A DNA stretch of 16,945 nt, from contig CAWDNP010000006.1 in NCBI GenBank assembly GCA_963803755.1, positions 1-16,945 on the forward strand, written 5' to 3'. The notes under the pieces are model-generated. The model searched no databases. It was not told the origin of the DNA and saw only the letters and a list, made by a program, of their open reading frames with translations. Below, piece by piece: positions 7,206-14,422 of the stretch; the first letter of the stretch is position 1, and each line of letters starts with the position of its first letter. A program made the translations under genes and the position numbers. The DNA is from CAVUPF01 sp963803755 (GTDB taxonomy: Bacteria > Actinomycetota > Thermoleophilia > Solirubrobacterales > 70-9).

Positions 7206-7225
7206 CTTGTCCAGATCTGGACAAG
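7206..7225. repeat. Perfect 20-bp palindrome in the intergenic gap
   Basis: CTTGTCCAGATCTGGACAAG is identical on both strands. It lies about 65 bases upstream of the -35 box of the mIHF promoter and 50 bases past the stop of the PLP-enzyme gene. No T-tract follows on either strand, so it is a poor terminator. Its length and symmetry fit an operator for a dimeric regulator. The rest of the 6979-7273 gap shows no gene or RNA I can identify. Confidence 0.5.
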
Positions 7226-7263
7226 CCTGAAACTACCTACGACGGGGGATGTTGAAATTCAGA

Positions 7264-7276
7264 TAACCGCCGGTTA
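7264..7276. repeat. Short inverted repeat at the end of the PLP-enzyme gene
   Basis: TAACCG-C-CGGTTA, a 6+1+6 palindrome that contains the TAA stop of the minus-strand gene. It is too short and lacks a T-run, so a terminator role is doubtful. Confidence 0.3.
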
Positions 7277-8530
7277 GGAGCGCGGCAACTCGGGAAAGTC
7301 TTGGATCACCCGGGCGATCGTCCCCAGCGCGGCGTCCAGATGCTCACGCTCATGGGTGGCCATCAGGCTGGTTCGCAGGAGGGCCCCGCCCGGCGGGACA
7401 GCCGGATGAATCGCGACGTTGGTGTAGACGCCGGCGTCGAACAGGGCCTTCCAGAGCAGCACCGCCTGCCAGTCCTCGCCGACCATTACCGGCACGACGG
7501 GGGTTGTGGCGACCGTGCCGTCCGGGAGCGTCCCCGGCTCGATCACTGCCAGTCCCAGGTGCCGCAGGCCCTCGCGCAGGTATTCGGCGTTGGAGAGCAG
7601 GGCCTCAAACAGCGCTGGCCCGTCGGAGCGGATCACCCGCAGCGCCGCCAGCGCGGCTCCGACCGCGGCCGGCACCGCCGAGGCGCTGAAGATGAAGGAG
7701 CGGGACGCGACCCGCAGGTACTCGATCACGTCGGCGGGCCCGGCGACGAAGCCACCGCAGGAGGCAAGGCTCTTGGAGAAGGTCCCCATCCGCAGGTCGA
7801 CCTCATCCTCCAGTCCGAACAGCTCACAGGCCCCGGCGCCACGCGCTCCCAGCACCCCCGCGCCGTGCGCCTCGTCCACCATCAGCCGCGCCCCGTGTGC
7901 TCTGCAGAGCTCGACGATCCGCGGCAGGTCGCAGACGTCGCCCTCCATCGAGAAGACGCCGTCGACGATGACCAGCACGCCGCCGCCGTCCTCCGCCGCG
8001 CGGTCGAGCATCTTCTCCAGCTTGTCCATCCGGTTGTGGCGGAATGGGCGCAGCTTGGCGCCGGAGAGACGACAGCCGTCGAGGATCGAGGCATGGTCCC
8101 CGGAGTCGCAGATCACCGTGTCGCCCGGCTCAAGGATCGTCGCGATGCAGCCGAGGTTTGATTGGTAGCCGGTGGTGTAGACGATCGCGTCCTCGGCCCG
8201 CATCCACTCCGCCAGCTCGCGCTCCAGCTCAACGTGCAGCGGCGTCGTCCCGTTCAGCAGTCGCGACCCGGTGACGCCCGTCCCGTAGGTCTCCAGGGCG
8301 TCGCGCGCCGCCTGCTTCACACGCCCGTCGCCGGTCAGTCCCAGGTAGTTGTTGGAGCCGAGCATGATCCTCTCACGGCCTTCCATCTCGACCACCGGGC
8401 CGGCCTCGGAGGTGAGCAGGCGGAAGTAGGGGAGGAGGTCGTGCTGCTTTGCGGCTTCGAGCTGCCCAAGGCGGTCGTGGCTGCGCGCCTTCTCGAAGAC
8501 GTCGACGGGGGCTTTCGCTGTCTCACCCAT
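7274..8530 (-). CDS. Serine palmitoyltransferase / AONS-family PLP-dependent acyltransferase
   Basis: A 418-residue alpha-oxoamine synthase, which condenses an acyl thioester with an amino acid and releases CO2. Family marks are the acyl-site segment IMLGSNNYLGLTG (55-67), TYGTGVTGSRLLNGT (81-95), H146 in DHAS, D219/H222 in VDEAHG and the PLP lysine K253 in GTFSKSLAS. The wording YFRLLTSE...MLGSNNYLGLT and GTFSKSLASCGGF with SFIFSASAVP (278-287) reads closer to bacterial serine palmitoyltransferases than to BioF or glycine C-acetyltransferase, although all three share the fold. I see no biotin or threonine-degradation gene nearby. The partner is a divergent GNAT gene (8556). The ATG at 8530 was chosen because the open frame upstream of it (to 8689) runs into the divergent gene and does not resemble the family. 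A TACACT box lies just upstream. Confidence 0.85.
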   Translation of the reverse strand: MGETAKAPVDVFEKARSHDRLGQLEAAKQHDLLPYFRLLTSEAGPVVEMEGRERIMLGSNNYLGLTGDGRVKQAARDALETYGTGVTGSRLLNGTTPLHVELERELAEWMRAEDAIVYTTGYQSNLGCIATILEPGDTVICDSGDHASILDGCRLSGAKLRPFRHNRMDKLEKMLDRAAEDGGGVLVIVDGVFSMEGDVCDLPRIVELCRAHGARLMVDEAHGAGVLGARGAGACELFGLEDEVDLRMGTFSKSLASCGGFVAGPADVIEYLRVASRSFIFSASAVPAAVGAALAALRVIRSDGPALFEALLSNAEYLREGLRHLGLAVIEPGTLPDGTVATTPVVPVMVGEDWQAVLLWKALFDAGVYTNVAIHPAVPPGGALLRTSLMATHEREHLDAALGTIARVIQDFPELPRS

Positions 8531-8537
8531 GCCCAAG

Positions 8538-8547
8538 AGTGTAGGTT
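8538..8547. promoter_or_regulatory. Overlapping divergent -10 boxes between the PLP enzyme and GNAT genes
   Basis: Minus strand: TACACT (8543-8538), seven bases before the ATG at 8530. Plus strand: TAGGTT (8542-8547), eight bases before the ATG at 8556. The two starts are only 25 bases apart, so both messages would be nearly leaderless and the promoters would overlap. No good -35 hexamer is visible for either. Confidence 0.3.
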
Positions 8548-8555
8548 CCGCACCC

Positions 8556-9692
8556 ATGGGAGGCGTGACCATCCGATCGGTGCGCACGCGAGGTGAGCTG
8601 AAGCGCTTTGTCAAGGTCCCCTTCGCCCTGCACCGAGACCAGCCGCAGTGGGTGGCGCCGCTGATCTTTGAGCGGATGGAGTTCCTCAACCGCGATAAGA
8701 ACCCCTACTTCGAGCACGCTGAGGCCGAGTACTTCGTTGCCGAGCGCGATGGCGAGCCGGTCGGCCGGATCACCGCCCAGGTCGATGCGCGCTGGGACGA
8801 GTTTCAGGGTGGTAGCGACGCGATGTTCGGCTTCTTTGAGACGGCAGAGGACCCCGAGGTCGCCGCGGCGCTGCTGGAGGCGGCGAGCGAGTGGGCCCGG
8901 TCAAAGGGCCGCTCCCGCATCCTCGGCCCGATGGACTTCACCACCAACGATGAGATCGGGATCCTGATCGAGGGCTTCGAGCGGCGGCCGATGATCCTTG
9001 AGCCCTGGCACCCGCCCTACTACCGGGAGCTGGTCGAGGCTGAGGGCTTTGCGAAGGCGATGGACGTACAGATGTGGGAACTTCAATTCGGCGACCTCAA
9101 GGAGGGCGAGCGGTTCGATCCAGCGATCCACGCCGCCGCCGACAAAGCCCTGGCTGGCGAAGGGATCACGATCCGCAACATGCGCAAGCGCGACATGGCG
9201 GCTGAGGTCCGGCGTTTCATGGACGTCTATAACGAGGCGTGGGGCGATAACTGGGGATTCGTTCCGATCACCGACGCCGAGGTCAAGTTCCAGGCAAAGA
9301 ACCTGAAGCAAGTGCTCGACGAGGACTGGGCCTACATTGCCGAGAAGGACGGAGAGGCGGTGGGAGCCGCCTTGACCCTGCCCGACATCAACCAGGTGAT
9401 GGCGAAGCTGAACGGGCGGCTGCTTCCGTTCGGCTGGGCCAGGTTCCTGCTCGGCAAAAGCAAGATCAACCAGCTCCGCGTCTTTGCGCTGGGGGTCAAG
9501 CACGACTACCGGCACACCGGCGTTGCCGCCGGCCTCTATCTCAAGCACCTGGAGATGGCGGCCAGGCCGGGCGGGATCGCAGGCGGCGAGATGGGCTGGA
9601 TCCTTGAGAACAACGGTCCGATGAACCGGGCGATGGAGGGGATGGGCGGCAAGGTCGTGAAGCGCTACCGGATCTACGAGCGCTCGCTCTAG
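8556..9692 (+). CDS. YghO-like GNAT acyltransferase, candidate bacterial ceramide synthase
   Basis: A 378-residue protein of the long GNAT family that includes E. coli YghO. Landmarks are ELKRFVKVPFALHRDQPQWVAPL (14-36), KNPYFEHAEAEYFVAERDGEPVGRI (48-72), the segment RILGPMDFTTNDEIGILIEGFE (121-142) and PPYYRELVEAEGFAK (153-167). The C-terminal GNAT core has AYIAEKDGEAVGAAL (259-273), then VFALGVKHDYRHTGVAAGLYLKHLE (309-333), whose RHTGVA loop fits the acyl-CoA pyrophosphate site. The characterised bacterial ceramide synthase of Caulobacter is a GNAT protein acting next to serine palmitoyltransferase, and this gene is divergent from an SPT-like enzyme. The function is therefore a reasoned inference. 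The frame is open to an ATG at 8529, but that overlaps the minus gene start. 8556 leaves a natural N-terminus. Confidence 0.8.
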   Translation: MGGVTIRSVRTRGELKRFVKVPFALHRDQPQWVAPLIFERMEFLNRDKNPYFEHAEAEYFVAERDGEPVGRITAQVDARWDEFQGGSDAMFGFFETAEDPEVAAALLEAASEWARSKGRSRILGPMDFTTNDEIGILIEGFERRPMILEPWHPPYYRELVEAEGFAKAMDVQMWELQFGDLKEGERFDPAIHAAADKALAGEGITIRNMRKRDMAAEVRRFMDVYNEAWGDNWGFVPITDAEVKFQAKNLKQVLDEDWAYIAEKDGEAVGAALTLPDINQVMAKLNGRLLPFGWARFLLGKSKINQLRVFALGVKHDYRHTGVAAGLYLKHLEMAARPGGIAGGEMGWILENNGPMNRAMEGMGGKVVKRYRIYERSL

Positions 9693-9736
9693 CCCCGGAA
9701 ACCCGCAAGTTCCGAGGTTTAAGTACTCCTGGTCCC

Positions 9737-9762
9737 TTGCCGGCCCGAGGTCTCGTTAGAGT
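9737..9762 (+). promoter_or_regulatory. Possible promoter for the 9770 gene
   Basis: TTGCCG (9737-9742) and TTAGAGT (9756-9762), with a short 14-base spacer if TAGAGT is the -10. The -10 sits seven bases before a GTG start, so the message could be leaderless. The rest of the 77-base gap holds only a weak CGGAA/TTCCG inverted repeat after the GNAT stop. Confidence 0.3.
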
Positions 9763-9769
9763 CGCGTGG

Positions 9770-10087
9770 GTGAGTGAGTTTGAGGTAGAGGGCGAGGTCT
9801 TGGCGGAGGAGGACGCGGAGGCCGGCGCCGGACAGCCGGTGCGGGCGCTGCCGTTGCGCTACGAGGAGCCGGCTTCGCCGGTTCTGCGCGGCGAGGTTCG
9901 CACCGCCGCGATCGCGGCGGCCGGCGGAGCATTGGCGGGTGCCGCGACCGTCGCTGCGGTACGGGCGGTGGGTGCGGTCGGCTCGCGCAGACGCACTTCG
10001 AGGCGCCTCTCGCGCCGTCGCGATCGCCCCGCCAATGTCGTCGCCAGCCGTTCCTTCCTGGTCGACGTCCACCTGCTGGGACGGTGA
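9770..10087 (+). CDS. Small Ala- and Arg-rich protein of unknown function
   Basis: A 105-residue protein with three parts: an acidic start (1-19), an Ala/Gly/Val stretch (46-71) that could be one membrane-spanning or amphipathic helix, then a strongly basic stretch (73-85, eight Arg in GSRRRTSRRLSRRR), ending in VASRSFLVDVHLLGR. I do not recognise a family. The GTG at 9770 follows a -10-like box and removes an unlikely upstream extension (the frame is open to 9737). The stop TGA (10085-10087) overlaps the ATG of the DNA glycosylase by one base, so the two are probably co-translated. The composition could in part be a by-product of very GC-rich DNA, but the coupling argues for a real gene. Confidence 0.5.
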   Translation: MSEFEVEGEVLAEEDAEAGAGQPVRALPLRYEEPASPVLRGEVRTAAIAAAGGALAGAATVAAVRAVGAVGSRRRTSRRLSRRRDRPANVVASRSFLVDVHLLGR

Positions 10088-11043
10088 TGGGCGCCTCGAC
10101 TTCGCTTGAAGTCGAGGTCCGACCCCCGTCGCCGTTTCGTCTGCCGGCTACCGGCGGCGAGGACCGGGTGATGCTGGTCAGCGCCGGGGTCGCCACCCGC
10201 TTGCTCCATGTCGAGGAGCGGCCGGTCCTGGTTCGCGCCTGGCAGCCGGCCGCCGACTGCGTTGCGATCCGCGCCGAGCCCGTCGACCCCGGCGCGATCG
10301 CGGCGCCTCGCACGCTGTCTCTGCCTCCCGAAGCACCGGCCGGTTCCGCACAGCTGGAGGTCGCGGTCGAGCGGATGCGCTTCGCCCTCGGAGTCGACGA
10401 CGACCTCGGCGAGTTTCACCGCTGCTTCCGCCGCGACCCCCTGCTCGGGCCGCTGCTGCGACGCAGCCCGCATTTTCGGCCCCGCCGTCGTCCCTGGCCC
10501 TGGGAGGCGCTCGCCTGGGCGGTCGTCAAGCAGCTGATCGAGTCCGAGCGCGCGGCCCGGATTCAGCGCCGCATCGTCGGCCGCTGGGGCGCGCGGCTGG
10601 GCAGGGAGCGCGGAGACCTGCGCGATGTCCCCGGTGCCGCCGCGATCGCCGGGCGGGCCCCCGTCGAACTCGAGTCGATGGGCCTTGCGTTGCGGCGGGC
10701 GATCGCCCTGCGCGCCGTCGCCCGCGAGGTCGCTGCTGGGCGCTGCGAGCTCGCCGCGAAGGCCGGCGATCAGCGTCTGCTCGCGGTGCCGGAGATCGGC
10801 CCTTGGACGGTCCAGTGCCTTGGCCTCTTTGGCCGCGGTGACCCCGACTCGCTGCCCGCCGCAGACCTCGGCTACGTCAAGCTGGTCGGCCGCCTCACTG
10901 GGCTCGGCCGCCGCGCGACGGTCGAGGAGGTCGAGGAGTTCTACGCGCCGTATGCCCCCTTCCGTGGGCTGGCAGGAGCGCTCACCCTGGCCGGCCTGCA
11001 TCGGCTCCTCGCCGCGGGGCCGCCGCTCCGCTACGCGGCCTGA
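10087..11043 (+). CDS. AlkA-type DNA-3-methyladenine glycosylase (HhH-GPD)
   Basis: A 318-residue base-excision-repair glycosylase. It would cleave the N-glycosidic bond of alkylated purines and leave an abasic site. The HhH-GPD core begins at WPWEALAWAVVKQLIESERA (137-156). The helix-hairpin-helix is LLAVPEIGPWTVQCLGLFG (231-249). The catalytic aspartate is D260 in LPAADLGYVKL, at the position of AlkA D238. The first 110 residues correspond to the AlkA N-terminal domain but are divergent. There are no four-cysteine iron-sulfur ligands at the C-terminus, which excludes the Nth/MutY branch. The start is ATG 10087 or GTG 10084, both overlapping the previous stop. I see no Ada-type regulator next to it. 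Confidence 0.85.
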   Translation: MGASTSLEVEVRPPSPFRLPATGGEDRVMLVSAGVATRLLHVEERPVLVRAWQPAADCVAIRAEPVDPGAIAAPRTLSLPPEAPAGSAQLEVAVERMRFALGVDDDLGEFHRCFRRDPLLGPLLRRSPHFRPRRRPWPWEALAWAVVKQLIESERAARIQRRIVGRWGARLGRERGDLRDVPGAAAIAGRAPVELESMGLALRRAIALRAVAREVAAGRCELAAKAGDQRLLAVPEIGPWTVQCLGLFGRGDPDSLPAADLGYVKLVGRLTGLGRRATVEEVEEFYAPYAPFRGLAGALTLAGLHRLLAAGPPLRYAA

Positions 11044-11122
11044 GCTCCTACCGGCCTGCGCGAGCCGATGCCTGGACGAAGGTGCCGTCAAGGAACTCGT
11101 CGATTGGTCGATACCGCGCCCA

Positions 11123-13428
11123 ATGGAGCGGGCGGCGGGAGATAGGAACTGGCCCGAGGAGCAGGTCGACGAATTTCTCGACCAGATCACCTCCGGCGGA
11201 GAGGACTACCGCCACCTGGTCGAGCGTCTCCCGGCGATCGTCTACACCTCCGAGCTCGGCGAGCACGGTCGTTGGCGCTACGTCAGCCCACAGGTGGAGG
11301 AGATCCTCGGCTACAGCCCTGAGGACTGGAAGTCCGACCCCGGACTGTGGGCCAAGCTGCTGCACCCCGAGGACCGGGAGCGGGCCCTCTCCCAGGAGAC
11401 CAGGGAAATTCTCGGAGACCGCAACCCGCCGCCACTTGACTACCGGATGATTACCCGCGGCGGCGAGATCGTCTGGATCCTCGATGAGGCGGTGTTGGAG
11501 CCCGACGAGGAGGGGGTGCCGATCTGGCACGGTGTCCTCTATGACATCACCGAGCGAAAGATCGCCGAGCAGGAGGTGCAGCGCTCCGCCGCCCAGCAGG
11601 CTGTGGTCGCCCAGCTCGGCGAGCGGGCTCTGAAGGACGGCGACCCCGGTTCCCTAATGCGGGCGGCGGTCTCTTTGATCGAAGGGGTCGAGGGGGTGGA
11701 CGGGGCCTGCATCTGGGAGGTCGGCCGCGACGGTCGCCGCCTTCACCTTCGCGCCGGGCTGGAGGGCCAGGTGACCGGGGCCGGCCGCCGAATCTCGGCG
11801 GCCCGTGACTCCCACGCCGGCGCAGCGCTTGAGTCCGGGCTGCACGTGATCGTCGGCGACTGGTCAACCGAGCAGCGATTCACGATGCCGCCGGTGCTGC
11901 GCGTACTCGGGTTCGACGGCAGCATTGCCGTGATGATCGACGGCAAGGAGCGCCCCTTGGCGTGCTCGACGTCCACTCGACCGATCCCGGCCGCTTCGGC
12001 CCGCAAGACGTCCACTTCCTACAGGCGGCGGCGAACGTGCTGGCCGAGGCGATCGAGCGCCACATCGCCGATCAGGCGCTGCGCCACCGGGTTCTGCACG
12101 ACTCCCTGACCGGGCTCCCCAACCGGCTCAGCTTCATCGAAGCGCTGGACGAGGCGCTGAGGCGCGCCACCGCGTCGGGGTCCCCGGTGGGGATCCTCTT
12201 CCTCGACCTCGACCACTTCAAGCTGATCAACGACAGCATGGGCCACCACGCCGGTGACGCGCTGCTGCGGGCGGTCGCACCCCGCCTCCGCGCTCACCTG
12301 CGCCCTGGCGACCTCGTTGCCCGTTTCGGCGGCGATGAGTTCGGCGTCCTGATCGACCGCCTTGCCGACGAGGAGGAGGCGGTCGCGATCGCCGACCGGG
12401 TGGGCGCCGCCTTCGCCAAGCCCTACTCGATGGAGGGGGTCGAGCACTTCATCTCGGCGAGTGTGGGGATCGCCATCGCCTGTCCCTCCGACCGTGAGCC
12501 GGTCGACGCCGACCTGCTGATCCGAACGCCGACGCGGCCATGTATCGGGCCAAGGAGCGGGGCCGGGCGCGCTGCGAGCTCTTCGATGCCGAGATGCGAG
12601 CCAGCGCCCTGCGCCGGCTTGAGACCGAGCACGACCTGCGATACGCGCTCGAGCGCCATGAGATGGTTCTCCATTACCAGCCGGTCGTCTCCGTTGAGGA
12701 GCGGCGAGGTCGCCGGGCTGGAGGCGCTGCTGCGCTGGCAGCATCCCGACCGTGGCCTGCTGGACCCGGCCGAGTTCGTCGCGATCGCCGAGGACAGCGG
12801 CTTGATCGAGCCGATCGGCCGCTGGGTGCAGGAACAGGCCTGCCGCCAGATCCTCGAGTGGCACGATCAGCGCCCGGATGCGCGGCCGTTCGACGTCTCG
12901 GTCAACATCTCCGCCAGGCAGGTGGCGCACCGCGACCTGCCGTCGATCGTCGCCGAGATCCTCGCGCGCACCGGTCTTGACCCGGCCCACCTGCGACTGG
13001 AGATCACCGAGAGCGTCCTGGTCGAGGAGTCGGCGACTGCGAAGGCGACCCTGGAGGCTCTCACCGAGATCGGCGTGCGGCTGGTGCTCGACGACTTCGG
13101 CACCGGCTACTCCTCTCTCGCCTACCTCAACCGCTTCCCCTTCGACGCCTTGAAGATCGATCGCTCCTTCGTCGACGCGCTCGGGGTCGAACAGGAGCGC
13201 ACCGCGATCATCGAGGCGATCATCGGGATGGCCCGCGCCCTCTCGCTCGACGTGATCGCCGAGGGGGTCGAGAACGAAGCGCAGCTATATGAGCTACGCC
13301 GCCTGGGCTGCGACTACGTCCAGGGACACCTCTTCTCACCCGCCCTACCGCCGCAGGAGGTACCTGGGCTGCTGAGCGAAGGGCCTGGCGCTATTCGGGG
13401 ATTTTCCCCGGCAGGTAGGCGTTGCTGA
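11123..13428 (+). CDS. PAS-GAF-GGDEF-EAL cyclic-di-GMP turnover protein, three one-base frameshifts
   Basis: A predicted cytoplasmic sensor of about 768 residues with no membrane helix. PAS (about 33-147: WRYVSPQVEEILGYSPEDW, HPEDRERAL, GVLYDITERK) is followed by a coiled linker and a GAF-like domain (about 160-315). The cyclase has LTGLPNR, FLDLDHFKLIND, and RPGD then GGDEF, so both active site and inhibitory RxxD site are intact. The phosphodiesterase has GLEALLRW (EAL), NISARQ, EITES, DDFGTGYSS, KIDRSF and EGVE, all conserved. The frame breaks at about 11960 (one G lost in PLG/VLDVH), at about 12526 (one A lost before NADAAMYRAKERG) and at about 12699 (one G gained after VVSVE). Conserved text continues across each break. 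The ATG at 11123 has no clear ribosome site. The last 38 bases overlap the convergent lipoprotein gene. Confidence 0.85.
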
Positions 13429-14389
13429 GCACCTGGGATGGCGTCGGCAGCGCTGAGATCAGTTTGTTGTCGCGCATCCAGCCGATGAATTTACGCCACT
13501 GCACCGGGTCCATGTAGCCGTAGGGCTGGCCGGGTCGGTTCGGCTCCAGCAGCGGCAGCGTTGCCTTGATCTCGGCGGCGGTCAGCTTCGGTTCGAGGCT
13601 GTGGTTAGCTTCCAGCACCGCCTTGGTCGCCGCTCCTGGGTTCCTGACCGCGGCCGCAGTGCCGCGAGCGAGGGCGGCGATGAACAGCCGGATCGATTCG
13701 GGGTCTTCTTCGAGGTGCTTGCGCTGGGCGACCAGGACCAGCTCGTCATACGGGGGGACGCCGAGCCTGTTCACCGGGATCACGACCGGGTGCTTGCCGC
13801 GTTCGCGCAGGTCGATGCCCTCGACGTTGATGTAGCCGCCGAGCATCGCTTGGGCGCTGCCGCCGGCCAGCGCCGGCAGCAGCCCGAAGCCGACGTTGAC
13901 CGCCTTGACGTCGGAGGGGGAGAGGTTGGCGCGGGCGAGGATCGTCTTCAAGAAGGCGTTCTGGTAGGGGATGCCGGCGGTGGCGATCGTTTTGCCGCGC
14001 AGCCCCCCGACCCCCTTTATCCCCGACTTCTTCAGCCAGATCATCGAGGTGAGCGGCCGGTCGACCAGCGCCCCGACCGCGACCACGTCGAGGCCCTGCT
14101 GGCGAGCCAGCATCACCTCCGGCTCATAGGAGATCGCCAGGTCGGTCTGGCCGGCGGCGACCTCTTTGATCGGCGCCGAGGGATCGGAAGGGGCGGCGAT
14201 GCTGACGTCGAGCCCCGCTTCCTTGAAGTAGCCGAGCTTCTGCGCCATGTAGATCCCGGCATGGTCGGGGTTGGGGTAGAAGTCGAGGGTCAGGCTGAAG
14301 GGCTGGGCCTGGCCGGTGGCGCTGTTGCTCTTCTTCCCGCAGGCGGCGAGCCCGAGCGCGAGGGTGGCCAAGGCCGCGATGAGCGCCAC
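13391..14389 (-). CDS. ThiY/NMT1-like substrate-binding lipoprotein of an ABC importer
   Basis: A 332-residue periplasmic binding protein (NMT1/ThiY/SsuA group) that would deliver substrate to the permease and ATPase encoded upstream. LTLDFYPNPDHAGIYMAQKLGYFKEAGLDVSI (33-64) is the classic opening of ThiY/Thi5-type pyrimidine-binding proteins, so a thiamine-precursor pyrimidine is a fair guess; a sulfonate or other small amine is possible. The lipobox is LAAC with acceptor C17. With the GTG start at 14389 the signal peptide lacks basic residues. An ATG at 14412-14410, ten bases after the permease stop, reads MKPSRTR in another frame, and one missing base near 14390-14409 would join it to VALIAALATLALG. 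The real start is therefore probably 14412. The tail overlaps the GGDEF-EAL gene. Confidence 0.82.
   Translation of the reverse strand: MALIAALATLALGLAACGKKSNSATGQAQPFSLTLDFYPNPDHAGIYMAQKLGYFKEAGLDVSIAAPSDPSAPIKEVAAGQTDLAISYEPEVMLARQQGLDVVAVGALVDRPLTSMIWLKKSGIKGVGGLRGKTIATAGIPYQNAFLKTILARANLSPSDVKAVNVGFGLLPALAGGSAQAMLGGYINVEGIDLRERGKHPVVIPVNRLGVPPYDELVLVAQRKHLEEDPESIRLFIAALARGTAAAVRNPGAATKAVLEANHSLEPKLTAAEIKATLPLLEPNRPGQPYGYMDPVQWRKFIGWMRDNKLISALPTPSQVLSNAYLPGKIPE
13396..13410. repeat. Hairpin in the overlap of two convergent genes
   Basis: CGGGGA-TTT-TCCCCG, a 6-bp stem with a 3-base loop, lies where the tails of the GGDEF-EAL and lipoprotein genes overlap. It could end transcription from both sides but has no T-tract, so the role is uncertain. 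Confidence 0.35.
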
Positions 14390-14422
14390 TGCCGGGTTCG
14401 AGACGGCTTCATCCTCTGCTTT

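Noticed and set aside
6979..7273. A tRNA, small RNA or known riboswitch in the 295-base gap
   Set aside because: No cloverleaf, no B12, TPP, SAM, c-di-GMP or c-di-AMP consensus core could be read on either strand; only the promoter, leader stem and palindrome remain.
7301..8596. Plus-strand open frames opposite the SPT-like gene
   Set aside because: No recognisable motifs, and they lie wholly over a gene with all catalytic residues present.
9693..9720. Terminator after the GNAT gene
   Set aside because: CGGAA/TTCCG and AAACC/GGTTT arms interleave but are only 5 bp each and no T-run follows.
9903..9920. Perfect 18-bp palindrome CCGCCGCGATCGCGGCGG
   Set aside because: It lies inside the small protein gene, encodes Ala-Ala-Ile-Ala-Ala, and similar GCGATCGC strings recur in Ala/Ile-rich coding stretches, so it is best explained by codon composition.
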